From positions 27,608 through 91,607 of the forward strand of contig CAZCGE010000044.1 of assembly GCA_964498125.1 (NCBI GenBank): a DNA stretch of 64,000 nt. Direction: 5' to 3'. Below, piece by piece: positions 43,913-51,837 of this stretch (position 1 is its first letter; every line of letters begins with the position of its first letter). Source of the DNA: CAMDBL01 sp964498125. GTDB lineage: Bacteria; Pseudomonadota; Alphaproteobacteria; Rhizobiales; Hyphomicrobiaceae. The notes under the pieces are model-generated. The model saw only the letters and a program-made list of their open reading frames with translations. It was not told the origin of the DNA and did no database searches. A program made the translations under genes and the position numbers.

Positions 43913-44572
43913 TCAATCCAGCGGCCGGTCCGGATTGGCAAGCTGCTCGCGCGCGCGCCAATCGTCGGTGACGTAGTTGATGATCACCGACTTGCGCACG
44001 CCCTCGATCCGGCGCGCCTCGAAGCCGTGGTAGGTGTTGGTCGATGGTACGAAAACGAACGCCGAGTTGAAGGCGAACGGCGAGCGGGCAAAATGCTTCT
44101 TGTCGCCGTCGTAGATGTCGGTGCCGAGGTCGCGATGGGCATCGTCCTTGGAGATGTACAGCAGCATGGTGAACAGCTTGACGCCGAGGTCGGTGTGCGG
44201 CTCGAGCCAGAAGTCGTCTGTATCCTGTGCGAATTCGGCGCGCAGATAAGACCCCTTCAGGCTGGCGCCGAAGAATGCGCACAACTCGCGCACCAGTTGC
44301 GGGCTGGTGAAGGCCGTGTTGAAGGCACCGACGACGGGGTAACGCGCGGCATTCTCCATATCGAAATATTTGCGTGTGCCGTTGTGCAATTCGCGCTTGC
44401 CGGAAATGCCACCCAGGGCAGGCGGTGGGAACGGCAGGTTCATGATCGTATCAGCGGCGTCGTCGGGCAGGCAGTTCCGCAGCAGCCAGCTCTTGTAGGG
44501 CTGATCACTTTGCGTCGCGGCGGCCATGCTCGCCTGCATCGCGGCAATGATGGCGTCGGCTGAAATCGTCAT
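43913..44572 (-). CDS. 2-oxoglutarate/Fe(II)-dependent oxygenase family protein
   Basis: A 219-residue protein with the iron-binding facial triad of 2OG oxygenases: His126 and Asp128 in EPHTDLG and a distal His182 in TYHGFE. An arginine a few residues later (EGVRKSVIINY) could bind 2-oxoglutarate. The spacing of about 55 residues between HxD and the distal His is normal. ATG 44572 is chosen because it begins a plausible N-terminal helix. The substrate is unknown. It probably follows its own promoter in the long gap upstream. Confidence 0.8.
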   Translation of the reverse strand: MTISADAIIAAMQASMAAATQSDQPYKSWLLRNCLPDDAADTIMNLPFPPPALGGISGKRELHNGTRKYFDMENAARYPVVGAFNTAFTSPQLVRELCAFFGASLKGSYLRAEFAQDTDDFWLEPHTDLGVKLFTMLLYISKDDAHRDLGTDIYDGDKKHFARSPFAFNSAFVFVPSTNTYHGFEARRIEGVRKSVIINYVTDDWRAREQLANPDRPLD

Positions 44573-44958
44573 CGGCGTGCTCCCGTCGTCGCGTTGATTT
44601 CGGCGCTGGGTCCCGGATCCCTCGAACCGGTGTTCGGCCTTTTGCCCACGCTGGCGCGAGCGACTCAGTCTTATGCCATTGGCGGCCGGCGTGAACCACC
44701 AGAACACGCCTGATGGCATGCCCGACCGTGTTTGCGGTCTAACAAAGTGGCCGATAGAACACAAATGTCATCGCGTCGCGGCGTATGACTGGCCCATGTG
44801 TCGGCGGTGGCGGGCAGGTCGGTGGCGCCGCCAGGCCGGAAACAGACCGGCCGAGGTTCGACACGTCCGGCCGCACCTGGGTCTTGCACGAGTTCTAGCC
44901 AAGGTGACACGTCGCGGGTTAACGTCACCGCCCCAGGGGCGATGGCGGCGATCCAGAC
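44573..44958. other. Divergent gene-free region
   Basis: Between the oxygenase gene and the ABC transporter gene, which diverge, I find no supported gene, repeat or terminator. It should contain both promoters; no paired boxes stand out. Confidence 0.45.
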
Positions 44959-46767
44959 ATGGCAATCAAGGTCGAGCGAGCGGTTGGCACGTCGCGCTCC
45001 ATGCTGAGCGTGCTGGCTTCGGTCATTTCACTGTCGCGGGGGTTCTGGCTTGGGCCGACCCGCGCCGTCGCCTGGGGCCTGACGCTGTCGGCGTTCGCGT
45101 TGGCGCTGGTCGACATCGTCATGGCACTGGCGATCAACCGCTGGACCAAGACGTTCTACGATGCGCTCGAGCGCAAGTCGGTTTCCGAGCTGCAGGCCGC
45201 CGCGCTGCTGTTCGTGGCGCTGATCGCGGCGGCGACGGCGACGGTTGTGCTGGCTCAGCTTGCCCGCCTGCTGCTGCAGATTCATTGGCGCGAGGATCTG
45301 ACGCGGCGCATGGTCGATCTGTGGCTGAGGAACCAGGCGTTCTACCGGCTCAATGTCATCAACGGCACCGAGTTCGCTCCCGAGGCGCGCATCGCCGAGG
45401 ACTTGCGTCTGACCGTCGAGCCGATCGTCGATCTGATCATCGGCTTTGTCAGCGCGGTGATCACGTTCATGGCTTTCGTCGGCATCCTCTGGCAAGTCGG
45501 CGGATCGATCACCATCGGCGGGCTGACTATTCCCGGCTTCATGGTGTTCGGCGCCATCGTCTACTCGCTCGTCCTGTCGGGCCTGATGTTCTCGGTCGCC
45601 AACAAGTACGCCGGCCAGATCCGCGAGCGCAGCGAGGCCGAGGCGCAATTGCGCTACCAGCTGACGCGGTTGCGCGAGAACGCCGAGAGCGTCGCCCTGG
45701 TACGCGGTGAAGAGGGCGAGCAGCGCAATCTCCTGGGGCGGCTGGCGACGGTGGTCGACCGCTGGCGCAGCTTCGCTTTTCGTTGGAGTTATATGACGAT
45801 CGTCATCAGCGCCAGCGGGCTGGCGGCGCCAATCGTGCCGGTGCTGTTGATGGCGCCCAAGTATTTGTCCGGCGAGGTGACATTCGGAACCGTGATGCAG
45901 GTGGCAGCCGCTTTCGGCACCGTACAAGGGGCGCTGAGCTGGTTCACGTCCAATTTCGCCCGGCTGTCGGAATGGTATGCGGCGGCTTCGCGCGTCGCCG
46001 AGCTTGGCTCGTACATCCGCGCCGCGGCGCTGCCCGATGCCGAGACGACGCAGATCGAAGTGAAGCAGGGGACGGGCGATGACCTGGAACTCGATCGAGT
46101 CGCGGTACGGCTGCACAGCGGCAAGACTCTGATCGCCGACGCCGGCTTCAAAGTATCGCCCGGCGAAATGGTGATGGTGTCGGGACAATCGGGCACCGGC
46201 AAGAGCACGCTGGTCCGCGCCATCGCCGGGCTGTGGCCGTGGGGCTCCGGCCAGATCGTGCTGCCGCGCGCCGCGCGGCTCGCCTTCGTGCCGCAGCGCC
46301 CTTATCTGCCGATCGGTACGTTGAAGGCGGCCTTGACCTATCCTCTGCCAGCCGAGGGCGTGCCCGATGCCGAAGTGGCGCACGCGCTGGAGTTGTGCGG
46401 GCTTGGCACTCTTGCAGGAAAGCTCAATGATGCCGGCTCCTGGGACCGCATCCTCTCAGGCGGCGAGCAGCAGCGCGTGGCGTTTGCCCGCCTGCTCATC
46501 CAGCGGCCGTCGCTGGTCATTCTCGACGAGGCGACATCGGCGCTCGACGAGGACAGCCAGGCGCAACTGATGCAGCTGTTCCAGAGCGAGATGCCCGGCG
46601 TGTCCGTCATCAGCGTCGCGCACCGGCCGAGCCTGGCGCGCTATCACAGCCGCCAGATCACATTGAAGCACCAGAAGAGTGGCGCCCGCGCCTTCGATCG
46701 CATGCGTCAACTCACGACCTGGAGCCGGCTGCGCGATGCGATTGCCCGGCGGCCGAAGAAGCCATAG
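44959..46767 (+). CDS. ABC transporter, fused membrane and ATPase domains (SbmA/BacA-YddA type)
   Basis: A 602-residue half-transporter: an N-terminal membrane domain of the SbmA/BacA-like type (about residues 30-340, including FYDALERKSVSELQAAA and FREDL-like IHWREDLTRRMVDLWL) fused to an ATPase. Walker A is VSGQSGTGKSTLVRA near residue 411, the signature LSGGEQQRVAFARLL near 500 and Walker B LVILDEATSALDED near 517. Relatives such as BclA and YddA import peptides or affect very-long-chain lipid A. The actual substrate is not known. The TAG stop lies in a repeat. Confidence 0.9.
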   Translation: MAIKVERAVGTSRSMLSVLASVISLSRGFWLGPTRAVAWGLTLSAFALALVDIVMALAINRWTKTFYDALERKSVSELQAAALLFVALIAAATATVVLAQLARLLLQIHWREDLTRRMVDLWLRNQAFYRLNVINGTEFAPEARIAEDLRLTVEPIVDLIIGFVSAVITFMAFVGILWQVGGSITIGGLTIPGFMVFGAIVYSLVLSGLMFSVANKYAGQIRERSEAEAQLRYQLTRLRENAESVALVRGEEGEQRNLLGRLATVVDRWRSFAFRWSYMTIVISASGLAAPIVPVLLMAPKYLSGEVTFGTVMQVAAAFGTVQGALSWFTSNFARLSEWYAAASRVAELGSYIRAAALPDAETTQIEVKQGTGDDLELDRVAVRLHSGKTLIADAGFKVSPGEMVMVSGQSGTGKSTLVRAIAGLWPWGSGQIVLPRAARLAFVPQRPYLPIGTLKAALTYPLPAEGVPDAEVAHALELCGLGTLAGKLNDAGSWDRILSGGEQQRVAFARLLIQRPSLVILDEATSALDEDSQAQLMQLFQSEMPGVSVISVAHRPSLARYHSRQITLKHQKSGARAFDRMRQLTTWSRLRDAIARRPKKP

Positions 46768-46866
46768 AGCGCTTTCCACTGAATTGAATCAGGGGAAAGC
46801 GCTCTAGTCATTTGTTTGTCGCATTTTGTACGCCAAACCGGTGCCACTTTGGCGGAAAATGCTCTC
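46765..46866. repeat. Compact type E unit followed by a type G unit
   Basis: TAGAGCGCTTTCC...GGGGAAAGCGCTCTAG (46765-46807) is an uninterrupted 43-base type E palindrome whose left end contains the ABC gene stop codon. Immediately after it, 46808-46866 repeats the type G sequence seen at 20506-20570, including the arms CGCCAAA/TTTGGCG. Confidence 0.87.
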
Positions 46867-47023
46867 GGGGCAATAAATCGATCAAGCATTGCCACGAGAT
46901 ATCTCAGCCACAGGCGCGGTTTCGATGTGCTGTTCCTGCCAAATTAAGGCGACAGTTGCTTCACTTGTTGCAATTGCTTCATTAATTGTGCATATGCTGT
47001 GTTGATTCAGCAGAGGCTACCCG

Positions 47024-47503
47024 ATGTCCATCTCCCCCACCAGCGACACGGCCAAATTCGCCCGCGAGGCCATCGCGCGCCTCGGCGAGGGTCCATTGTC
47101 GGTCCGCAACGAAGGCACCGGGGAGGCCGTGTGTCTGCCGCCCGCCGTCGCGCACCTGGTGCGCCAACTTCTCGTGACGCTAGCCGCGGGTCGGACGGCC
47201 TCCGTCGCATCCTTGCAAGAGGAGATGACGCCTAACGAGGCGGCGGAGTTCCTCAACGTCTCGCGACCTCATGTCACAAAGCTGCTCGACGAGGGCGTCC
47301 TGCCGTACCGCGTGGTCGGCACCCACAAACGCATCCCTGGCGACGCTCTGGCCACCTACAAGGAGCAGCAGCGGGCCCGCTCGCGCAAAGCGATGGACGA
47401 GTTGATCGCACTGACGGAGGAGATGGGCGGCTACGATGCCCCGACCCAGGCGCCGCCAAAATCCGCATTCCGGCGTTCGAGGGGCGGGATGTCTGATGGT
47501 TAG
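47024..47503 (+). CDS. HTH (excisionase-type) putative antitoxin
   Basis: A 159-residue protein with a MerR/excisionase-type helix-turn-helix at about residues 67-115 (MTPNEAAEFLNVSRPHVTKL, then LDEGVLPYRVVGTHKRIP). The N-terminal part may bind the partner. It is followed after five bases by a PIN-domain gene, and this pairing is known as a type II toxin-antitoxin arrangement. The upstream 60 bases are AT-rich with TTGCAA (46968-46973) and TATGCT (46993-46998), a possible promoter with 19-base spacing. Confidence 0.82.
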   Translation: MSISPTSDTAKFAREAIARLGEGPLSVRNEGTGEAVCLPPAVAHLVRQLLVTLAAGRTASVASLQEEMTPNEAAEFLNVSRPHVTKLLDEGVLPYRVVGTHKRIPGDALATYKEQQRARSRKAMDELIALTEEMGGYDAPTQAPPKSAFRRSRGGMSDG

Positions 47504-47508
47504 CCGTC

Positions 47509-48075
47509 ATGAGCCGTCCAGTGGTCTTCGCTGATGCCAACGTGCTCTACTCGGCGGCGCTGCGCGATATCCTGATCGAACTTGCACTTGCAGACGTCAT
47601 TCGCCTGCACTGGTCGGCAGACGTGCTCGCTGAGATGGCGCACGCCCTCGTCGCAACAGGCCGCGCCTCTCTGGAGGGGGCAGGCCGTCTGTGCGCGGTC
47701 ATGTCCAATGCCTTGCCCGCAGCCGGAGTCGGTCCAGCCGTCTACTCGAGCGGTATCGTGCTGCCCGATCCCGGCGATGTTCACGTTCTCGACGCCGCAC
47801 ATGCAGCGGGGTGCACTATCCTACTGACATTCAACGTTGCCGACTTCCCCGATGCTGCCCTCGCGATGCTCGGAGAACTGCGGGCTATGCAACCCGACAC
47901 ATTCTTTTCGGCGATGGTCGCCGTTGACCCGCAGACGCTGCTAGCAGCCATCAAAAAGATCCGCGCGGCCCTGAGGCGGCCGGCCTTTACGGCGGCGGCC
48001 TACCTCGAGCACATCGACCGCTGCGGCCTGCCGCGGACTTCGGCGGCACTCGCCGCCCACCTGGAGAGCCTGTGA
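47509..48075 (+). CDS. PIN-like domain toxin (PIN_3 type)
   Basis: A 188-residue PIN-fold nuclease. VVFADANVLYSAALRDILIE at the N-terminus carries the first aspartate (Asp8). LPDPGDVHVLDAAHAAGCTI near residue 85 and LTFNVADFPDAAL near 105 carry others. This is the larger PIN_3 form, not the roughly 130-residue VapC. It is coupled to the HTH gene upstream by five bases. It is likely a site-specific RNase toxin. The function is inferred from fold and pairing. Confidence 0.83.
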   Translation: MSRPVVFADANVLYSAALRDILIELALADVIRLHWSADVLAEMAHALVATGRASLEGAGRLCAVMSNALPAAGVGPAVYSSGIVLPDPGDVHVLDAAHAAGCTILLTFNVADFPDAALAMLGELRAMQPDTFFSAMVAVDPQTLLAAIKKIRAALRRPAFTAAAYLEHIDRCGLPRTSAALAAHLESL

Positions 48076-48205
48076 TCGAGGGCTGCGAGCCTCGCGCAAT
48101 GTCGGTCTATCCACCGTCCTTTGCGCCAAACTCTTGCCCTCTTGGCCAAGTGTGCTTATAGACACCGCTTTAATGACCAACTCCATCTCCCCTGGCGAGG
48201 TCGCC

Positions 48206-49135
48206 ATGTTCTCCCGCCGTCACCTTCTCACCTGCGAAGGCATGACGGCGAAGGAGATCAATGCGCTGCTCGACATCGCCGACAAGGCCGCCGACCTCAA
48301 TCGGCAAGTCAACAAAAAGCGCGACGTCCTCAGGGGCCGCACGCTGATCAACCTGTTCTTCGAGGCCTCGACGCGCACGCAGGCCTCCTTCGAGCTGGCC
48401 GGCAAGCGGCTCGGCGCCGACGTCATGAACATGAACGTGGCGACCTCCTCGGTGCAGAAGGGCGAGACGCTGATCGACACGGCGATGACGCTCAACGCCA
48501 TGCACCCCGACATCATCGTCGTGCGCCACTATGCGGCCGGCGCCGTGGAACTGCTTTCGCAAAAGGTCGACTGCTCGGTGATCAACGCCGGCGACGGCGC
48601 CCACCAGCATCCGACCCAGGCGCTGCTCGATGCGCTGACCATCCGCCGCGCCAAGGGCCGCATCGCCGGGCTGACGATCGCCATCTGCGGCGACATCCTG
48701 CATAGCCGCGTCGCACGCTCCAACATCGAGGTGCTCAACACGCTTGGCGCCAAGGTGCGCATCATCGCGCCCTCGACGCTGCTGCCGGCGGGTGCCGACA
48801 AGCTCGGCGCCGAGGTCTACACCGACATGTGGAAGGGTCTCGAGGACGCCGACATCATCATGATGCTCAGGCTGCAGCGCGAGCGCATGCAGGGCAACTA
48901 CGTGCCCTCGACGCGCGAGTACTACCACTTCTTCGGTCTCGATCACGAGAAGCTCGCCAAGGCCAAACCTGATGCGTTGATCATGCATCCAGGCCCGATG
49001 AACCGCGGCGTCGAGATCGCCTCGGCAGTGGCCGACGACAGCCGCAGCGTCATTCGCGAGCAGGTCGAGATGGGCGTCGCCGTGCGCATGGCCGTGCTCG
49101 AGGCGCTGGCCCGCCATCTGCCGAACGACCGATGA
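48206..49135 (+). CDS. pyrB: Aspartate carbamoyltransferase catalytic subunit
   Basis: A 309-residue enzyme of pyrimidine synthesis, joining carbamoyl phosphate and aspartate. Conserved motifs are FFEASTRTQASFELA near residue 50, HPTQALLDALTI near 135 and MHPGPMNRGVEI near 264. ATG 48206 is preferred for the GCGAGGT site six bases upstream; ATG 48173 would add 11 residues. It overlaps or abuts the pseudo-dihydroorotase gene, its probable structural partner. In other bacteria such pairs form a dodecameric complex. Confidence 0.95.
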   Translation: MFSRRHLLTCEGMTAKEINALLDIADKAADLNRQVNKKRDVLRGRTLINLFFEASTRTQASFELAGKRLGADVMNMNVATSSVQKGETLIDTAMTLNAMHPDIIVVRHYAAGAVELLSQKVDCSVINAGDGAHQHPTQALLDALTIRRAKGRIAGLTIAICGDILHSRVARSNIEVLNTLGAKVRIIAPSTLLPAGADKLGAEVYTDMWKGLEDADIIMMLRLQRERMQGNYVPSTREYYHFFGLDHEKLAKAKPDALIMHPGPMNRGVEIASAVADDSRSVIREQVEMGVAVRMAVLEALARHLPNDR

Positions 49136-49143
49136 GGGCCGCC

Positions 49144-50466
49144 ATGAACAATGCCGCAGGCGCCCCTGCCGCCACCGCCTTCATCAATGCCCGGCTGATC
49201 GACCCGGCCAGCAATCGCGACGAGCCCGGCGGACTGCTGATCAAGGGGGCCGAGATCGCCGACCTCGGCGGCCATTTGCGCCGCAACGCGCCATCCGGCG
49301 CCGAGGTCGTGGACTGCCGCGGCAACATCCTCTGCCCAGGATTGATCGATTGCCAGGTGTTCACCGGCGAGCCCGGCTACGAACACCGGGAAACGCTCAA
49401 GACCGCAAGCCATGCGGCCGCCGCAGGTGGCGTCACGACACTGGTGGTGATGCCCGACACCAGCCCGGTGATCGATCAGGTGGCGCTGGTCGACTTCATC
49501 CAGCGCCGCGCCCGCGACAACGCCATGGTGCACGTGCACACCATGGCGGCGATGACCAAGGGTCTCGCCGGCGAGGAGATGACGGAGATCGGCCTGCTGA
49601 AACGGGCCGGCGCCATCGCCTTCTCCAACGGCAAGGAAAGCGTCGCCAACACGCGCGTCATGCGCAACGTGCTGAACTACTCCAAGGACTTCGGCGCGCT
49701 GATCGTGCACCACACCGAGGATCCGTTCCTGTCGGACGGAGCGGCGATGAATTCCGGCGAGGTGGCGACCCGGCTCGGACTGAAAGGCGTGCCGAAAGCG
49801 GCCGAGACCATCGTGCTGGAGCGCGACGTGCGCCTGGTCGAGATCACCGGCGGGCGCTATCACGCCGCCACCATCAGTTGCGCCGAGAGCCTCGAAGTCA
49901 TCCGCAAGGCCAAGGCGGCCAAGCTGCCGGTCACTTGCGGTGTCTCCATCAACCACTTGGTGCTGAACGAGGGCGACATCGGCCCCTACCGCACCTTCTT
50001 CAAGGTGCGCCCGCCGCTCCGGCGCGAGGAGGACCGGGTGGCGGTGGTTAAGGGTGTGGCGAGCGGCGAGATCGACGTCATCGTCTCCAGCCACGACCCG
50101 CAGGATGCTGATGTCAAACGCCGGCCCTTCGCCGAGGCGGCGGACGGGGCCAACGGCCTGGAAACGCTGCTGGCGGCTGGGCTGAAGCTCTGTCGCGACG
50201 ACCAGCTGCCGTTGATGGCGCTGCTCCGGGCCATGACGATCAATCCCGCCAAGCTGCTCGGTCTGCCTGGCGGCCGCCTCGCCAAGGGTGAGCCGGCTGA
50301 CATCATCCTTTTCGATCCCGCCGAGACGTGGGTGCTGAACAAGGACAACCTGCGCTCGCGCTCCAAGAACACGCCGTTCGACGAGACGACGCTGCAGGGC
50401 CGCGTGCTGCGCACCGTGGTCGCCGGCCAGACGGTCTATCAATACGCCGGCGTGCAGCGGACGTAA
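49144..50466 (+). CDS. pyrC: Dihydroorotase-like protein lacking the HxH metal site (PyrC')
   Basis: A 440-residue type I dihydroorotase homologue. Where active enzymes have DxHVHxR, this protein reads LIDCQVFTGEPG: Gln71 and Phe73 replace the two zinc histidines. The downstream SSHDPQD motif is retained. Proteins of this kind are noncatalytic partners that stabilise PyrB, and an authentic dihydroorotase should be encoded elsewhere. ATG 49144 has GAGGG upstream; ATG 49132, overlapping the pyrB stop, is an alternative. Annotation as an active dihydroorotase would be unsafe. Confidence 0.88.
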   Translation: MNNAAGAPAATAFINARLIDPASNRDEPGGLLIKGAEIADLGGHLRRNAPSGAEVVDCRGNILCPGLIDCQVFTGEPGYEHRETLKTASHAAAAGGVTTLVVMPDTSPVIDQVALVDFIQRRARDNAMVHVHTMAAMTKGLAGEEMTEIGLLKRAGAIAFSNGKESVANTRVMRNVLNYSKDFGALIVHHTEDPFLSDGAAMNSGEVATRLGLKGVPKAAETIVLERDVRLVEITGGRYHAATISCAESLEVIRKAKAAKLPVTCGVSINHLVLNEGDIGPYRTFFKVRPPLRREEDRVAVVKGVASGEIDVIVSSHDPQDADVKRRPFAEAADGANGLETLLAAGLKLCRDDQLPLMALLRAMTINPAKLLGLPGGRLAKGEPADIILFDPAETWVLNKDNLRSRSKNTPFDETTLQGRVLRTVVAGQTVYQYAGVQRT

Positions 50467-50514
50467 TGCGATGGCGGCATGGCCGCTGCCGGTGCGGTGC
50501 GCTGGCAGCAGTGC

Positions 50515-50746
50515 GTAGGGCGCAATAGCGACTTCGCGTATTGCGCCGAAGCGTGGCGGGAAACCGGTTGTAATGAACCACGCCCGTTCGCCGATTCGAG
50601 TGTCTTTGTTGGCAAGAGCATACTCGGCACACATGATCTGGAGATTCGAATCTCGATCCAACGCCACCGGACAGTCCAAATGACATGTATGTGTTCGACG
50701 GAGCGTGTTGCGCGGCGCAATACGGCAAGTGCCTATTGCGCCCTAC
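50515..50746. repeat. GTAGGGCGCAATAG repeat (type D), copy 3, with about 145 bases inside
   Basis: Left part GTAGGGCGCAATAGCGACTT (50515 on) through GCGTATTGCGCC, and right part GGCGCAATACGG through CTATTGCGCCCTAC (to 50746), match copies 1 and 2. The two halves are separated by about 145 unrelated bases (50560-50705), which include a perfect 14-base palindrome GAGATTCGAATCTC (50641-50654). It fills most of the gap between pyrC' and the HicB gene; nothing else is supported in that gap. Confidence 0.78.
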
Positions 50747-50795
50747 GGTCTGTCGGCGACGGTCGCTATTGGACCACTGCTGCCATCCCCTCTGC

Positions 50796-51017
50796 CTACT
50801 CCCCTGCCGGGGCGATCTCCACATATTCGACACGACTTGATGGCTGCGGCACCGCGACCCCGTCCTCGCGCATACCCTCGATGTGCATTTCGATCGCCGC
50901 CTCGAGCAGCTCCTCGACCTCCTCGGCCGTCGCTCCGGTTGCGACGCAGCCGGGCAGGTCCGGGACGAACCCGGAGTAGTTGCCGGCTGCCTTCTCGATG
51001 ACGATTGCGTAGCGCAT
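50796..51017 (-). CDS. HicB-family antitoxin-like protein (no HicA partner)
   Basis: A 73-residue HicB-type domain: MRYAIVIEKAAGNYSGFVPD, LPGCVATGATAEEVEELLEA and HIEGMREDGVAVPQPS are diagnostic. HicB normally blocks the HicA mRNA nuclease, but no 60-80 residue HicA reading frame with its GSHH motif lies on either side. The C-terminal DNA-binding domain of longer HicB proteins is absent. It sits inverted between pyrC' and plsY. The start at 51017 gives the normal N-terminus. Confidence 0.82.
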   Translation of the reverse strand: MRYAIVIEKAAGNYSGFVPDLPGCVATGATAEEVEELLEAAIEMHIEGMREDGVAVPQPSSRVEYVEIAPAGE

Positions 51018-51210
51018 TGGGGTTCTCACGCTTTCAGTCCGCGAAATTTACAGGAACCGCGCGGCAAAACGAAGTCCCGTCCGGCGCCCCGGCCGACGCT
51101 GGCTGGGTCCAGGACGTGGCAGCAATTGTCGATTGCCGCCGAGGCTGGCCCAAATTACTCTTACATTGGGCAAGCGTGAGCAGAGCGCAGCGAGAGGATC
51201 GGTCAGCAGC

Positions 51211-51837
51211 ATGAGCAATGTCACGTATGCTCCGCTCCTGCTGGCCCTCACCCTCGGCTATCTGCTGGGCTCGATCCCGTTTGGCCTGGTGCTGACCCGG
51301 ATCGCCGGGCTTGGTGACATCCGCAAAGTTGGCTCCGGCAACATCGGCGCCACCAACGTGCTGCGCACCGGCAACAAGGGGCTCGCTGCCGCGACGCTGC
51401 TGCTGGACGCGCTGAAGGGGACGGCGGCGGTGCTGCTGGCCGAGCGGCTGATCGGGGCGCCGGCGGGCTCTGCCATCCTGTGCAGCCTGCTCGGCGGCCT
51501 TGGCGCCTTCCTTGGCCATCTGTTCCCGATTTGGCTCGGCTTCAAGGGCGGCAAGGGCGTTGCCACCTATATTGGCGTGTTTCTTGGTCTGGCCTGGCAC
51601 CTGGCGCTGCTGTTCTGCGGGGTGTGGATCCTGGTGGCCGTCGTCACGCGCTATTCGTCGCTGTCGGCCCTGGTCGCCAGCGTGATTGTGCCGATCGCCG
51701 CGGTTACCACGGGCGCGCGCGATATCGCCCTTGTCGGGTCTATCTTGAGCATCCTGTTGATCTGGAAGCATTCTGCCAACATCAGCCGCCTGGCGGCCGG
51801 GACGGAGCCGAAAATCGGTGCCAAGGACAAAGCCTGA
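51211..51837 (+). CDS. plsY: Glycerol-3-phosphate acyltransferase PlsY
   Basis: A 208-residue inner-membrane enzyme that transfers an acyl group from acyl-phosphate to glycerol-3-phosphate, starting phospholipid synthesis. The three family motifs are present: GSIPFG near residue 18, GSGNIGATNVLRTG near 39 and GHLFPIWLGFKGGKGVAT near 101. Five to seven hydrophobic helices are visible. ATG 51211 gives the standard length. Its end overlaps the dprA start by 20 bases. Confidence 0.96.
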   Translation: MSNVTYAPLLLALTLGYLLGSIPFGLVLTRIAGLGDIRKVGSGNIGATNVLRTGNKGLAAATLLLDALKGTAAVLLAERLIGAPAGSAILCSLLGGLGAFLGHLFPIWLGFKGGKGVATYIGVFLGLAWHLALLFCGVWILVAVVTRYSSLSALVASVIVPIAAVTTGARDIALVGSILSILLIWKHSANISRLAAGTEPKIGAKDKA

